Source of the DNA: Megaleporinus macrocephalus
Taxonomy: Eukaryota; Chordata; Actinopteri; Characiformes; Anostomidae
Direction of reading: 5' to 3'
Assembly: GCA_021613375.1 (NCBI GenBank)
Contig: CM038720.1
Span: forward strand, 14,477,962 to 14,541,961
DNA: 64,000 nt
The position numbers were made by a program, and so were the translations under genes. The notes under the pieces were generated by a model. The model saw only the letters and a list, made by a program, of their open reading frames with translations. It had not been told where the DNA came from and did no database searches. Positions 1 to 12,400 of the stretch are shown piece after piece. Numbering within the stretch: the stretch's first letter is position 1; each line of letters opens with the position of its first letter.

Positions 1-2140
1 CGCTGGCATGTTGGCTTGTGGCTAAAACATGAACGTGCCCAGAGTGTGTTTCAGTGGATTGTCACTCTTGACAGTCAAGCAGTTTGACAGCTTACATATC
101 AATGCATAATGAAATCTCAGATTTCTCCATGATCTTATTTGATTTTGCAATTTTTGGTACAATTTAGAATTCAGTACTCAGTTAAAAATGAGCTACACGC
201 ACAGAAAAGAATATGATTTATTTATATATATATATATGCATTTATTTATTTATTTATTTATTGCTAGAGTTGGTCTGAGTAATTTGAGTTTTTGTTTTTT
301 ACAAATGTTTTCTATTTAATATTTTTGGAAGCTTTTTTTTTAAGCTCCCAAAAATGTAGCCTGAACTGCAAAATGTTTTTTATCAGCAAAAACAGAGAGC
401 ACATTCATTGTTAATCACTGACCAAAGAAAGTTACTATCTATAAAATAGTAACTTCATAAGAGATGATAAAAATCATCATTAATTACTAATGCAAGTTAA
501 TGTAATGAGGTTTTATTCCAGAGGATTTTTTGAGCATTTCTGTTGGTCAGTTCATGCAGGGTTCCAATGATGTACGGAATAAAATAAAAATAGACAGAAA
601 TACATGTTTTGTTTGGTGACAGTATGCAAATGGTAGAAACAAATTATAGCTGGTTTAGTTGAAATTCAGACTTCAGGCTGATGCGTCACGGTGCACGGAT
701 GCAGTTTTCCACCCCTGTGATTGATGGAATGAAGCATTACGAGAGCAAATGGAACTAACCTGAGGCTTAAGAGGACTCATTCACTGTTCCTCTTTGCATC
801 TCAACGAGAAATTAGCCTCAACTCACCTTGAGTGGTTTCTGTTCAGTTTTCAGGAGGTGCTATTAATCACGTTATAAGAGAAGAGAAGTCCATTAAGTCT
901 AGCCTTGATAAAACTCCTCTTTGCTGGTAAATCTCTCTGTGTGTGGGTTGCAGGATTAGCCATTAGGCTGCTGCTTGAAATCACTACTCTTGTGAGCTGT
1001 AGGTGTTTGCAGTGGTGATGTACCTTAGAGACTGTGCAGATTAGTGGACAGACCTCGTTTGCTTCATGCAAACACTATCCTGTAGAGATGAAGCGGCGCT
1101 GCAGTTTCATCTTGTATTTTTAATTATGGTTTATTTCTGTCTGGTCCGGTCCTGCTCGATCCTGACCCGCTTTTTTTACACCACTACCTAGTGCGCTTGA
1201 CTCGTAATTGAAAATGCAGATGCGAAATTCATAAGCAGCTTTGCGGTGAAGGACACTGCGTATCATCTTAGTGATGGATGTTACCTCGGCACTGCATACT
1301 GTATTTTCCATTGGCATGCACACCCCTTACTGTGAGTTTCCACACTGGCTTCAAAGAGCGTACAGTACCTGGGATATAGAGGAGAATTCAGAATTCCCTC
1401 AGGGAGAAATCTTAAACAACCTTCTACTAGATTCTCAAACTTGTTGCTGAAAAGGCTTCAGTGATACGTTTCCTAAAAGAGCGTGATCTACAAAGACTGT
1501 TTTCATAGCTCTTGTGTAATTATTGTGTAATTTCCTTTCAATTGTGCTTACATTGGTGCAGATATTCCATATGTAAAGTCTTTTGTTAACCTGATCTCCT
1601 AATGCTGAGCACTCATGTAAGTATTGCTTTTAAGATGTTTTAGGAAGTTGCATTTCATTAGCGACTAGAGATTGCATCTGATTCCTTACAAATAATGATC
1701 TTTTTATTGAATTTATAATCTTATTCAACACTGGAGTCCCTATGGCTGTGAGATTCCTCAAAAACATTGATTCTGTTTGTAAATAGTGCCAAACAGTGGC
1801 ATCGATTCCAATTCAGTGGTACACAATTTTCTCTGTTCATTGAGAAAGAGAACAATATTAACTAGTTTACTATCTGTTGTTCTACAGGACACAAGATATC
1901 AGTTTCAAGTGTGTCTGTTGGCTCAGTTAACAAGGCAGTTTGTAGAGCTAGTAATAGTTATAGGTTGTTTTCAAGTCCAAACCAAAATTGTGTATTTGTG
2001 GTATTACATCTTTATTTGTTTGGTTTAGTTGGTTTCACATTCACAACTTATACACACACAAACACTCACATTAAAGCAAATAAATAATTAATAAATCACT
2101 TTAACTAGCCTGTCGTAGAATAAAAACTAGATCCATTCAT
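1..2140. other. Unique-looking intronic sequence
   Basis: AT-rich DNA without a recognisable exon, RNA gene or transposon. The only open frames are short and match no family I know. A TA/TTTA microsatellite at 216-262 is listed separately. Confidence 0.6.
216..262. repeat. (TA)n/(TTTA)n microsatellite
   Basis: A TATATA run at 223-236 is followed after GCA by about five and a half copies of TTTA (241-262). Confidence 0.9.
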
Positions 2141-2265
2141 CGTTCATCATTCATCTCATCCATTTAGCCTTCTGGGTAGCGGAGGGTGCTGTAACATTTC
2201 ATCATTCACTGGGTGAAGGCAGGAAACACCCTGGACAGGCTGCCAGTCCATTGCATGGTGAAACC
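2141..2265. repeat. Fragment of a common fish interspersed repeat
   Basis: The block contains TGGGTGAAGGCAGGAAACA followed by CCCTGGACAGGCTGCCAGTC, the conserved phrase of a very common fish repeat often found beside (ATCC)n tracts. Imperfect ATTCATC runs precede it. The same family's tail, in a different segment, appears at 49405-49655. I do not assign a class name with certainty. Confidence 0.6.
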
Positions 2266-3461
2266 TAGATCCATCCCTTGATATAAATTTATAATTTTAC
2301 CCTTAAATAATATTAAATTAATTTGAAATTTATTTTAAAATTTAAAAAATCTATAAATAATGTTGCTTCTGAATGACCAAAACTCGGTCCTTCAGTCCAT
2401 GTACCAAAATCAGACACATTGCTTTGTTATTCCTTTATTGCTACTCTGCCGTTATTAGCAGCAGCTCATTCTGCAAGATATTTCGAGAGTCATATGTTAG
2501 AACGGGTAGAATAAAACAAGCGCAACTCTCTGATGTTTAATTCAGCAGAACAGCAGAATTTTGTGTGCTGTGCATGCGGTTGCTGGCTTAGAGAGTCTAA
2601 AGTCGACTGTCCGTTCCCAAGTGTTGGAAAACCAGTTCTTTTATCCAGCTCTACTACTGACCTACTGAAACAAATGCACTGCTAACATACGCATCACACA
2701 GTGCGAGTCTGATGTAACTACAGGATTGGCTCACATTCTCCACATCCAATATCCAACCCAGCATTTTCTACCAATACCGCATGCATTCTCTATGAAGAAA
2801 TGCTCAAAAATGTAGCCTTCTTAGAAAATCTTAAAAGTCTAAGAGAGCCCAGTGTAAAATGCTGAAAACTAAAATAATTGTTTCATAATAAAATTGAGTT
2901 TATATCAAACGCTCAACGTTTCTGCTGGATGTGCATTCATATGGACACTCAGTCTTGCTTGCTAGGACGGTATTTGTTCAACATTAGGAGCCACATCAGC
3001 CTTGTGATAGGTGAGGCTGCAGCTTATGTATGCAGGATTATGAATGATAGTTCACATCCAGAGAGGGACATTTTGCCGAATACATTGCATCTTTGTGGAC
3101 ACTGTAACTTCTTTCCTTGCTATCAAAATGAAGAGGTAGACCAGTTCAGAGTATAAGCTTTATTCTTGAGGATACTGTGGTACAGGTGTTTTGGAGGCGC
3201 TCTCCCACCTGGTCTAAATGGTTTCTGCAACTGCACGTTCCATCTGGCCAGTGTGATCCGTCTGGCCAAGTTGTTATCTGCTGGCTCGGGCAGCCTCCTG
3301 CCATAAATAACGGGATTCACTGAACCATAAACTTCTTGCAACCTCTGTAGCGTTTAGTGTGCCCATCTGTATAAACAGGCTCTTAACAGACGCCATAGTA
3401 TGTAAGAAATATTCACAGCAATGCTGGGAAGCTATTCACAGTAGATGTTTAGTATCTGTAT
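2266..3461. other. Intronic sequence, nothing recognised
   Basis: AT-rich at first, then ordinary composition. No exon-like frame, RNA gene or recognisable repeat was seen. Confidence 0.55.
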
Positions 3462-4348
3462 TAGAGATGGAAGGATCGATCGGCTATCATTTTAACCAAA
3501 ACATGCGATCGGTGATTGGTCGATATTTTTCCAATTTAGCAGATCCCGAGAGCCGGTCAGTGGTGTTAAACAAATGAGCTTAATTTCTGTATTTACAGCT
3601 AGAATTTCGTTGAAACTCCCTCCGGCCAGGTCTTTGCAATTCCTATCTGAACCGCTAGGTGGAAACACATACCCTTTCATTTTCGACAGACTGACTAAAG
3701 CGACGCGCCTCGTGAGAACAGTTTACCGTTGCGTTGTGTGCGTCTGGCAGCTTGTTGCCGTTATGACACAGACTCATTTTGAGCGTTTTTAAAATCTGTA
3801 AAATTAACCATGTCTCGTTGGGGAACCAAGACAAAGACATTTAACACTACTAATCTGCAGCAGAGCTAGCACGGGCAGCTAGCACAAAACAGATAACCCA
3901 GAACATCGTGCAGACCAGATCTGACTAGTACGAACAGTACAGCAGCAACAATTCAAGATCTACATTTAATGATTCCAGTTTTTAGTTTAAAAAATAACAG
4001 AGTCTGTGTTTAATGACTGCAGTTTTACTGCATTTATTTAATTTGCTTTTTTAGTTTTAAATTAAGGGTCTAAATGTAATTATTGTAGTATTGGGGATAT
4101 TTGTTTGATTTACTTTGTTTATTTGCTGTTAATTTTGTTAAAAATATTAAGCTGTTTCATATGAGCTCGTTAAAAATGGTAATAAACCAGTTCAGACCAT
4201 GTTTCATGACTTGCTTGCGCTAATAACTACATGTAGCCCTGCCGTGGCATATACTCCGCCCTTAATCGGTATCAGCTATAGGCCGATCGCGTTGAAAGGT
4301 GATCGGCGATCGGAATCGGCCTCAAAAACGCTGACCGGTCCATCTCTA
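3462..4348. mobile_element. hAT-type nonautonomous element, family A copy 1
   Basis: The element is 887 bp and begins TAGAGATGGA and ends TCCATCTCTA, a terminal inverted repeat. Both ends are rich in GATCGGC motifs. The 8 bp on each side are identical, ATCTGTAT at 3454-3461 and at 4349-4356, the target-site duplication size of hAT transposons. The interior matches a second copy at 29635-30441 over most of its length, including CATTTTCGACAGACTGACTA. No transposase frame is present, so movement would need an enzyme in trans. Class is inferred from TIR and duplication length. Confidence 0.85.
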
Positions 4349-6273
4349 ATCTGTATGTTATGTGCACACACAAGATCAGGAACATGAATTTTGGCTGTCT
4401 TGGGTTTTTAGTAATGGCGTGGTTGTTATCAAGCTTTTGAAATTGTTTCCGGGGCCACATCTGCAGGACAGTCAGTGGTGTCATAAAAAAAAAGCAAATG
4501 CTTATTTACCGGTACGTGACTGCATATTCCTAGAACATGTTACTAACCAATCTGTTTTAAAACTCTTGTCATTGTTTCTATTTCTGCTCATCACCTGTCA
4601 GAGGCTGACATGATTGGAAATTGAATGACTGATTGGAAATTGAATGTCTAATTGGAAGTTGTTGTTTTCCTGGGGAGCTCAGATAAGGAGGAAGTTACTC
4701 ATATCCGCGCCAATCATCTTTCTTTAAATGAGCATGGTCCGTTTGTAATGCCTTGTGTTGGGATCAGTGATGGCAGAACCGTAACTGAATTTGCAAAGCA
4801 TTATAAGAATTTGGAGCAATAATTAGGGAGGGTACTATTTTCCTTATGACAGGAATGAGTTTGTACCAGTACCTATTTTACTTTCTCATATTCTTATTCT
4901 TATACTTTTTCACATTTTCAGAGTATATAGCTGCATGTTAGTGGAGTGATTCACTTCGTAGCATAGCCCTATGCCTCCCTGGTGACAAGCAAAATTACAT
5001 TGTATGTTCTACTTCACTGAACTGAATCGGCTGACTGGGCTCTACGAGACACATTGCTCTCTTTGAGCTATTCCTGGGCCACATCCTTGGACTCCAAATG
5101 TCACAATATACTGACTGTTAATGAGTCACACAGACTCAAGGTCCATTAAAGAGTGCTCTCCTTCAGACGAGAGCTTTTTTTCTGAAATATTGACAGAAAA
5201 CATACAAAGTGTAGAATGCGTGCGCTAGGAAAGTGGTGCTAATATGACGTACCGGCACCAAGGTTTGTCATTACCCGGCTGTTGTTCCGTGTTCAGAGCC
5301 GTTAGACACTGCCCACGTTATTATATGGCATAACAGTGCCCAAGTCAATTATGGAATCAAATTAAGTGCTGTGAAGTCCTACATTTCTCAGAAGCAACTG
5401 TGTGACCTTTCTGAATTCACTCAGGCATCTGATAAATGTCTTCTAAGGTCACAACATTTGATGAATCATAGCTCTAATTTGACAAAGAGCTTTTTTCCTA
5501 TTGCCAGTATGTTTTAAATGATTCATTTAAATGGAAAAGCAATTAGAATAAAAAGCATGCGTTTTTTTTTTCAGGTGAAATGCAGCGTGAGACATAGGTA
5601 TGAGGTACATATACCCCACTGGAATGCTCTGTATCAACATTTGAGAGCGGGCTTCAGCTGAGCTTTCTTTTGTTGCTCAGTTATTGAAACAGATGGCGGC
5701 AGTGAACTGAGCTGAACTGAGCTTACCTTAACGGTCTTAAGCGTAAGACATACACTGCAGTGCAGAAGTAGATGGGCGGTGTAGTCTCACTCTACTTACC
5801 TCGGCACGTTAGATTACCTCTGTGGCATATGAGCCAGATTGCCAATTTTACCCCTCCCTATTTCAGAGACCGCCAGCAGACCTTTTACAGTTGGCAACTC
5901 TGGTCTATGATTATCGAAATTCAGTAATTCTATGGTATTGGATGGGTTCCTTTGATACCAATGAGTACTGAGGTAGTCGATCCCATTAGCACAAATGAAA
6001 CTATCGGCAAGTGTCTCATGGGGCCAGATATATGATATTGCTATGCTAAATTTTGGCTAAATGTGGGTGGGATGGTAGACTTATTAGGGAGGGAACAGAC
6101 TAAATGTGATGTTTCTAATCTAATTCAACTCCTTTTGCATGTGGGGCTCAAAGTAGGGCGCGATAGTGCAATCATCAGCATTATCCATTGTCCAACAAGC
6201 TTGTCATTAGCTTACAAATGTAATGTACATTAAGTCCTCCAAAAAGCTCCAAGTAAGCATGTACATGGGCTGC
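4349..6273. other. Intronic sequence, nothing recognised beyond a short tandem repeat
   Basis: No exon-like frame or transposon was recognised. The one small structure is the 19-bp tandem repeat at 4612-4661. Confidence 0.55.
4612..4661. repeat. 19-bp tandem repeat, 2.6 units
   Basis: GATTGGAAATTGAATGACT at 4612-4630 is repeated at 4631-4649 with one change, followed by a shorter diverged third unit. Confidence 0.8.
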
Positions 6274-6281
6274 ATGTGGTT

Positions 6282-6662
6282 TAGGGCTGTGTATGGGCAA
6301 GAACCTGGCGACACAATATGTATCGTGATACTGCGGTCACGATTCAATGTATAGCGATATATTACGATACTGCAAGCAAAGTGATATGTTGTGATTTTTT
6401 AAATCCTACTATTAAAACACACCACCAGGTTTATCAATGCTTACAATAGCATTGTGCCCTTGTGCTGCTTGTTAATGTTGGAGTGGAGCTGGCAATGAAT
6501 TACAACACTGCCATCTAGTCTGGTCAGAGGTTTAAACACAACACACAATGATTCACTGTCTGCCAGGAGTGTGTATCGTTACTGTGTTTTTGAGAATCGA
6601 TACAGTATCACCAAACATAATATCCTGATGTTCGATATTTTCGATATTTTCTAACACCCCTT
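6282..6662. mobile_element. hAT-type MITE, family B copy 1
   Basis: A 381-bp element begins TAGGGCTGTGTATGGGCAAG and ends TATTTTCTAACACCCCTT. It is flanked by an exact 8-bp duplication, ATGTGGTT at 6274-6281 and 6663-6670. Inside are many CGATA/TATCG motifs near both ends. Two relatives are at 38293-38644 (end lost) and 51326-51697. There is no coding capacity. hAT membership is inferred from duplication size and termini. Confidence 0.87.
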
Positions 6663-7834
6663 ATGTGGTTGTACAAGGAAAAAACAGTTGCGTTAGTATG
6701 ATGAGTGTTACCTTTGCCTGCTACTGCCTCTTGACCTAGGCCAGAACAAGCCAAACTGTTGACCCATTCTGGGGTAATACCCAAAAGGTTTTTTAGGTTT
6801 TTGGACATAACACCAAAGAAAAATGAGTGGCGACTACAACTACATTCACCACAATTCCCACAATGCAATAAGTTTCACAACGTTTTAATTATTAATTAAG
6901 GCTGCCCCCTGAATGTCAGCGAGTCAGATCATCGGTTGGAGACCCGTTAGTTGACTGAGATTCCTCTAGTCAAGTGTTTTTTTGCCAAGTAGTGTGCATT
7001 ATAATAACAGGATAAATAGCTAGGTTTTATATGACTCTCTGGCGCACTTTCTTTAAAAAAATCCATGTAACAACTATTGAGAGAAGCAGACGCCTGATGT
7101 GGAATGGTTGGTAAGCTAGGCTAGATATTTCCAGGTCTCAGAAGAAGTCTGATGTCTGGCTGCATTTCAGACTCTACCTCACAGTGATGGCCATTCTGTA
7201 AACATCTGGACAGATTTACTGTAGTGTATGTACATATAAAGCAGGCAGAAATCACTGGCAGCCTTGTGCGCCAGCCTGGTCTTGTCCTCTAGCCAGTGGC
7301 AGAGCTGCAAACCTTGCCTTGGCACAGAGAAGCACACAAGTGTTTAGTTTGTTGATTTATTTGTTTACGCTTCAGATTTTTATGTTGTGTTTAAAGAGAA
7401 ATACAGTCATCCAAATAGCCTATTTTCACAAAGATGATATAAAGAGATATTATTTCAAAGCTGTAAAGCTGATTAAGGTATGCTGTTTTAATTGAAGTAA
7501 CTTAAGTAACTTCTTGCGTTAAATTGCTTGTATTTTATTATTTTTTCTGTTAAAAGAGAACACGAAGATGAAGACGAGAGGTGAATTATTTCATAGCAGG
7601 TTTCATTTGTTTATTCATGTACACATTGTTTCAAATGGTAAAGTAGAATAACAAACAGGCTGTAAGAGCTCGATTTGAACAGAAATACGTGTGATGCCTT
7701 TTTTCACAGATCCATATGGTAGCTCGACATATGTCAGTAATTAAAATAGGCAGCAACTCAAATCTTGCATCACACACAGCTGTCTATTTTTTTTATTTTT
7801 AAATGCTCGGAAATGTTTGTATGATTCTGTTCTC
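6663..7834. other. Intronic sequence with a possible hAT end
   Basis: Around 6898-6990 the text AAGGCTGCCCCCTGAATGTC resembles the worn end of a fish hAT element, but no partner end was found. The rest holds nothing I recognise. Confidence 0.4.
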
Positions 7835-9084
7835 TGGCTCAATACTTTGTTGAAGCACCTTTGGCAAGCTTGGCACACCTATTTTTGGCAAGTTCTTATT
7901 TTTCTCCCAGTTTTCAGAACTTCTCAAGCTCTATCAGGTTGGATGGGGAGCATCAGTGCATAGCCATTCAGATCTCTCCAGAGATGTTTAATCGGGTTTA
8001 AGTCTGGGCGCTGGCAACTCAAGAACATTCAGTTCTTCAGTTGTCCCAAAACCACTTCTTTGTTATCTTGGCTGTGTGCTTAGGGTCGTTGCCTCTTGCA
8101 AGATGAACCTTTGCCCCAGTCTGAGGTCCAGAGCGCTCTGGAGCAGGTTTTCTTCAAGTGGCTCTGTACATTGCTGCATTCATCATTCCCTCCACCCTGA
8201 CCAGCCAAAAAACAACCCCACAGCATGATTCCACCACCATGCTTCACTGTAGGAATGGTATTGGCCAGGTGATGAGCGGTGCCTGGTTTCTTCCAGATAT
8301 GACCATTTTTATTCAAGCCAAAAAGTTTTGTTTCTCATAATCTGAGAGTCCTTCAGGTGCCTTTTGGCGAACTCCATGCGGGCTGTCTTGAGCCTTTTAC
8401 TGAGGAGTGGCTTCCGTCTGGCCACTCTACCATACAGGCCTGTTTGGTGGAGTGCTTAAGAAATGATTGTCCCTCTGGAATGTTCTCCTCTCTCCACAGA
8501 GCAACGATGAAGCTCTGTAAGAGTGACCCTTGGGTTCTTGGGTCACCGCCCTGACTAAGACCCTTCTACCCCGATCCCTTAGATTGGCTGGGCGGCCAGC
8601 TCCTTGGTGGTTTCAAACTTCTTCCAATTACGGATAGTGGAGGCCACTGTGCTAATTTGGACCTTGCAGAAATGTTCCTGTACCCTTTCCCAGATCTGTG
8701 CCTCGATACAGTCCTGTCTCGGAGGTCTACAGACAATTCCTACAGGAGTGTATCTTTCCAAATCATGTCCAATCAACTGAATTTACCACAGGTGGGCTCC
8801 AATCAAGTTGTCGAAACAACTGATGGATGGTCAGTGGAAACAGGCGCCCCTGAGCTCAATTTTGAGTGTCATGGCAAAGGCTGTAAATACTTTTATACGT
8901 GTGATTTATTTTGTTTTTTATGTTAATTGAATTTGCGAAACTCATTCTTTTTTTCATCATTTATGGGGTATTGTGTGTAGAATTTTGAGAAAGAAAATAA
9001 ATGTAATCCATTTTAGCATAAAACTGTACCATAACAAAATGTGGAAAAGGTGAGGCGCTGTGAATACTTTTCAGATGCACTGTA
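7835..9084 (-). mobile_element. Tc1-like transposon, degenerate, 5' or 3' terminal repeat lost on the left
   Basis: Read on the minus strand, this is a Tc1/mariner element. The right boundary has the terminal repeat seen in many fish copies (GTGAATACTTTTCAGATGCA at about 9059-9078, ending TGTA at 9084). Near 8600-8660 the minus strand encodes STVASTIRNWKKF, the DNA-binding helix region of Tc1 transposases. Near 8200-8290 it encodes NTIPTVKHGGGIMLWGCF, the core before the second catalytic Asp, and just beyond, in another frame, NDPKHTAK. The reading frame is broken by frameshifts and stops, so no active transposase is made. The left terminal repeat is not visible. Confidence 0.85.
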
Positions 9085-10544
9085 ACTAAATAACCCTGAC
9101 AGTTCTTGTTGGATGACTGACTCAGGCTGCTACTTTTTGGCTGCAGTGTGAAGTACAGTCAGCCTAGTTTTAATATCTGGTTGGAGCAGTTATAATTCTT
9201 CTGCAGACTTTGTGATTTAACCTGCTGCTGCTTTCTTTGGGCATCATATCATAATCAATAATTACTTAAGACAAACGATCCTGCTCCAGTGACAACCATA
9301 TATTCCTCTGTCACTGTATTTCCACTGAGATGGTTTGCTTTGAATCATGGGTTCCTTTTTCTCCACACTATTTCATTCGCTCTGATAGAGGTTGGTCTTC
9401 ATCTCATGTTTACATAGGATACTGCCCCAGAATAATTTCATTTAGTTATGTGTGTTTTAGCAAAGTATTCACTGACTTCATGATCTGGAGACTTAGGTGT
9501 GGTTTGTATCTTATGGCAAACCTTACAAAGTGATGCTGGTGTATTCTGCTGTTTATGACAGTCTGACTCCTCTACACCTGCATCCTGGATTGTATTTTGT
9601 ATTTGTGCATGAGGTTTTTCTACATGGTGAAAAGGCAGAAGGCTGAGAAGCAGAAGGAATCAGATTTTTTTCTCAACATGAGTTATTGCAGCAGTAGCTC
9701 ATGTACAAGATAGCTAGCAAAATGTCAGAGAGAATGATTGTAGATGTGTTACAACTGTTAGATTGGTTACATCTGTACATGTACCAGACAAACACCTGAG
9801 CAGCCATTTGTCCAATTATTCCCAGTCCCCCGTAAGGACTAGGTAGTAGTAAAGTGTTGTACTGAACGTGGTACTGTAGCGATATCGGCACCGATTCTGG
9901 CACTTAAATGCAGTATCATATCAGCGATAGGAAAAATTATACTCATGAACGACACCACAAAGCAATTTCTGATGCGCACCAGTAAACAAAACCTAACAAC
10001 CCGTCAGTGGTGTGGAATGACACGCATCAGTAAAATTGCTCATGGCAATATCCATAACAGCAGTATTCCATGGGAAAACATTCTATAAGGAGCCTCTTTC
10101 CTGAATGGCTGAGCCAGAATTCTTTCAATAATTACTTACTGCATTAGTTGCTGCTCTGTAGTGAGCCAGGCTTGTATGACCCAACCCAACCACCCCAACA
10201 GTCAAAGAACAACCTTCATTTATTCATTTATTTTATGTTTATTTTTTAGAAGATCATTTTTAGAAGACTAGTTATAATACAGTTCACTTGCATAAGCAAG
10301 GATCAGAGAGCAGTAGTTAAAAAAACCCAGAATTTCCAAAAACGATTACAAATATTAAGAACGCGATTTTCATCACAACCGTGCAAGACCTGGTCAACCA
10401 ACCATACTCTCCCCATCACATAAGCAGTACCTTATCAAGCTCCACTTTTTGCTTCAGATTTTATGTATAGCTATCAAAAAAATTCCTTCTGAGAAAAAAG
10501 AAGAAAACAAAAAAGCAGCTGTTTCTCAGAACAATTGACTGACC
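9085..10544. other. Intronic sequence, possible hAT scrap
   Basis: No gene is visible. At about 9880-9930, GCGATATCGGCACCGATTCT resembles the worn interior of a hAT-type element, without supporting ends. Confidence 0.4.
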
Positions 10545-10720
10545 ACTACAGAGTCCAAACTTAAACATCACTGAATGTGTTTGGGATTACTTGAATGGCG
10601 TGAGGCAGGTAATTGAGCCAACTTCTAAGATGGAACTTTGGAGGTGTGTTAAAACGCCCTGGCATGTTTCTTTGAAAAACTGAAAGCATGTTTCCTGAAA
10701 AGAATGGAAGATCTAATACA
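10545..10720 (+). mobile_element. Tc1-like relic, transposase C-terminal region
   Basis: The plus strand reads QSPNLNITECVWDYL, matching the SPDLNPIE segment that holds the third catalytic residue of Tc1 transposases, followed by PTSKMELWRCV and a stop-interrupted tail. At least six shorter or inverted relatives of the same segment occur in the window. Only the C-terminal part is present. Confidence 0.72.
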
Positions 10721-12209
10721 AGCCTATGCTTCTGACCACAAAAATGAATTGGGCCATTTTGACTGGGAATTAAATAAATGAAAGCTTTTGCACAATACTA
10801 CACAATATTCAGCTTTCATAAGGATTCAGTAGACGAAATGCAGCATCAAAACAACAACAGTACAACAATTAAAATCAGGCTGTTGAAAACTATAGGCACA
10901 ATATTTTTTATTCAGAATTTAAAAAAAAATTGTGGCAATATAGAATATAGTGTGGCGTGCAATTACCAATGTTCAGCTCTTACTGTAGACTTTCATGTGC
11001 TGATGTGCTCTGAAAATGTTGTGTATTATGATTAAATAAATCACAGTAACAATGATCAGCCCTAGGACTAAATACAGAAAGGGTTGTGATTTCTACATTT
11101 TACCCACTAGATGGACATTTGATTTTAAGTAACGCCGACATTCTGCACTTTTACCCTCCTAGTTATTTCAATTCAATGTGCTGGACTATAGAAACAAAAC
11201 AACAGTCTTTCTTGAAGTCTGCACTGAATAAATAGAAGCTTAGATAAATGAGCATTGCAGAATGCCAGAGTATTCAAAAGCATCCATCTAGAAAATAAAG
11301 TCTGGGTAAATGCTGAAGATTATTAGGATGGATGGTCAGATTCCAGTGCATAATAGTTAATGAGACTCTGAAGTCCTCTGAAGGTTCTGGTGTGCACGTC
11401 GGTTATGGGAGAGGGAAGTTTTATTTTAGTTTCAGATGAGCAGTTTGAACCTTATTGCTATCTCCACATCCGAAGCCTTTGCCTGCGGGAAGATGAAAAG
11501 TGTGTGGAAGGTTTCGTATGAGATTGATCTTGGTGACAGAGAAGTGATGGAGATCCGTTTAAGTGATTCAAACCCTCCATTAGACAGACCGGGAAGAGAA
11601 GAGGACAAAACGGGGGATACTGGAGTGCCAGCTAAATGACATCAATATTAAGTGGTTTTCTCCTCACCAACCATCTGTACTTTCACATGAACTTTCTGGG
11701 GGTCACATACTCTTTGGCTCGCATTGTGTGCTATTCCTGAGGGATTCCCAGAGTGTCAGCTCTGTCCCAGGCACGGAAATGAGGATGGCAATAGGAAGGT
11801 CAGCCTCAGTGCGAGTACTTTAGCTCAGCATGGTTTGATCTTGCAGTTCTGTAGGCTGCACATTTCTGTTCTAGCATGTTAGAGATCACACTAGTGTGTT
11901 TTGGATCTGCTGGATGGTTAATAGACTTTAATAGGCTACCAGCGAATTAAAAAAATATATAACAGACAAGCTTCAGTGTGTATACACTATGATTGTATAG
12001 ACACACAATACAGATGACTTTGGCAATGTAGTGTAGATTTGTCCTGGAATTGAAGAAATGTGTTAGTGGCATGCTGGACCCAGCTGCAGAGCACCGCTTA
12101 GCATGAAGCTTCCTATTCAAATGTCCTGTGACACTGTGGCACCTCAAGTACCAAAATATAAACACTGCACTGTTACAATTGTTTTTCTTTAGAACTTGAC
12201 ATCTTTGAC
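10721..12209. other. Intronic sequence, nothing recognised
   Basis: No recognisable exon or repeat. A frame of about 67 codons at 11436-11639 has somewhat more balanced composition than its surroundings, but it matches nothing I know and has no splice context that I trust. Confidence 0.5.
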
Positions 12210-12400
12210 ATCTGCATTTAACCCGTTTGTGTCGTGAAACACCCACATATACACACACAAGGAGCGGTGGGCAGCCCTATCCACAGCATCAAGGGCACTT
12301 CAGTCACGTGCTGTTGGTCCAGGGGATGAAACCCATAACCTTACTGTTACAAGATAAGGTTTTCTAACCTCCAGCCCACGACTGAGCTGAAGGTTAGAAA
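12210..12400. repeat. Fish interspersed repeat (SINE/LINE-tail type)
   Basis: Contains GGAGCGGTGGGCAGCCCTAT, AAGGGCACTTCAGTCACG and TCTAACCTCCAGCCCACGAC in the order found in a very common fish repeat. It is diverged and carries no frame. The class name is not certain. Confidence 0.65.

Noticed and set aside
7835..9084. Possible intact transposase gene
   Set aside because: Recognisable motifs lie in different frames with stops between them, and one terminal repeat is missing.
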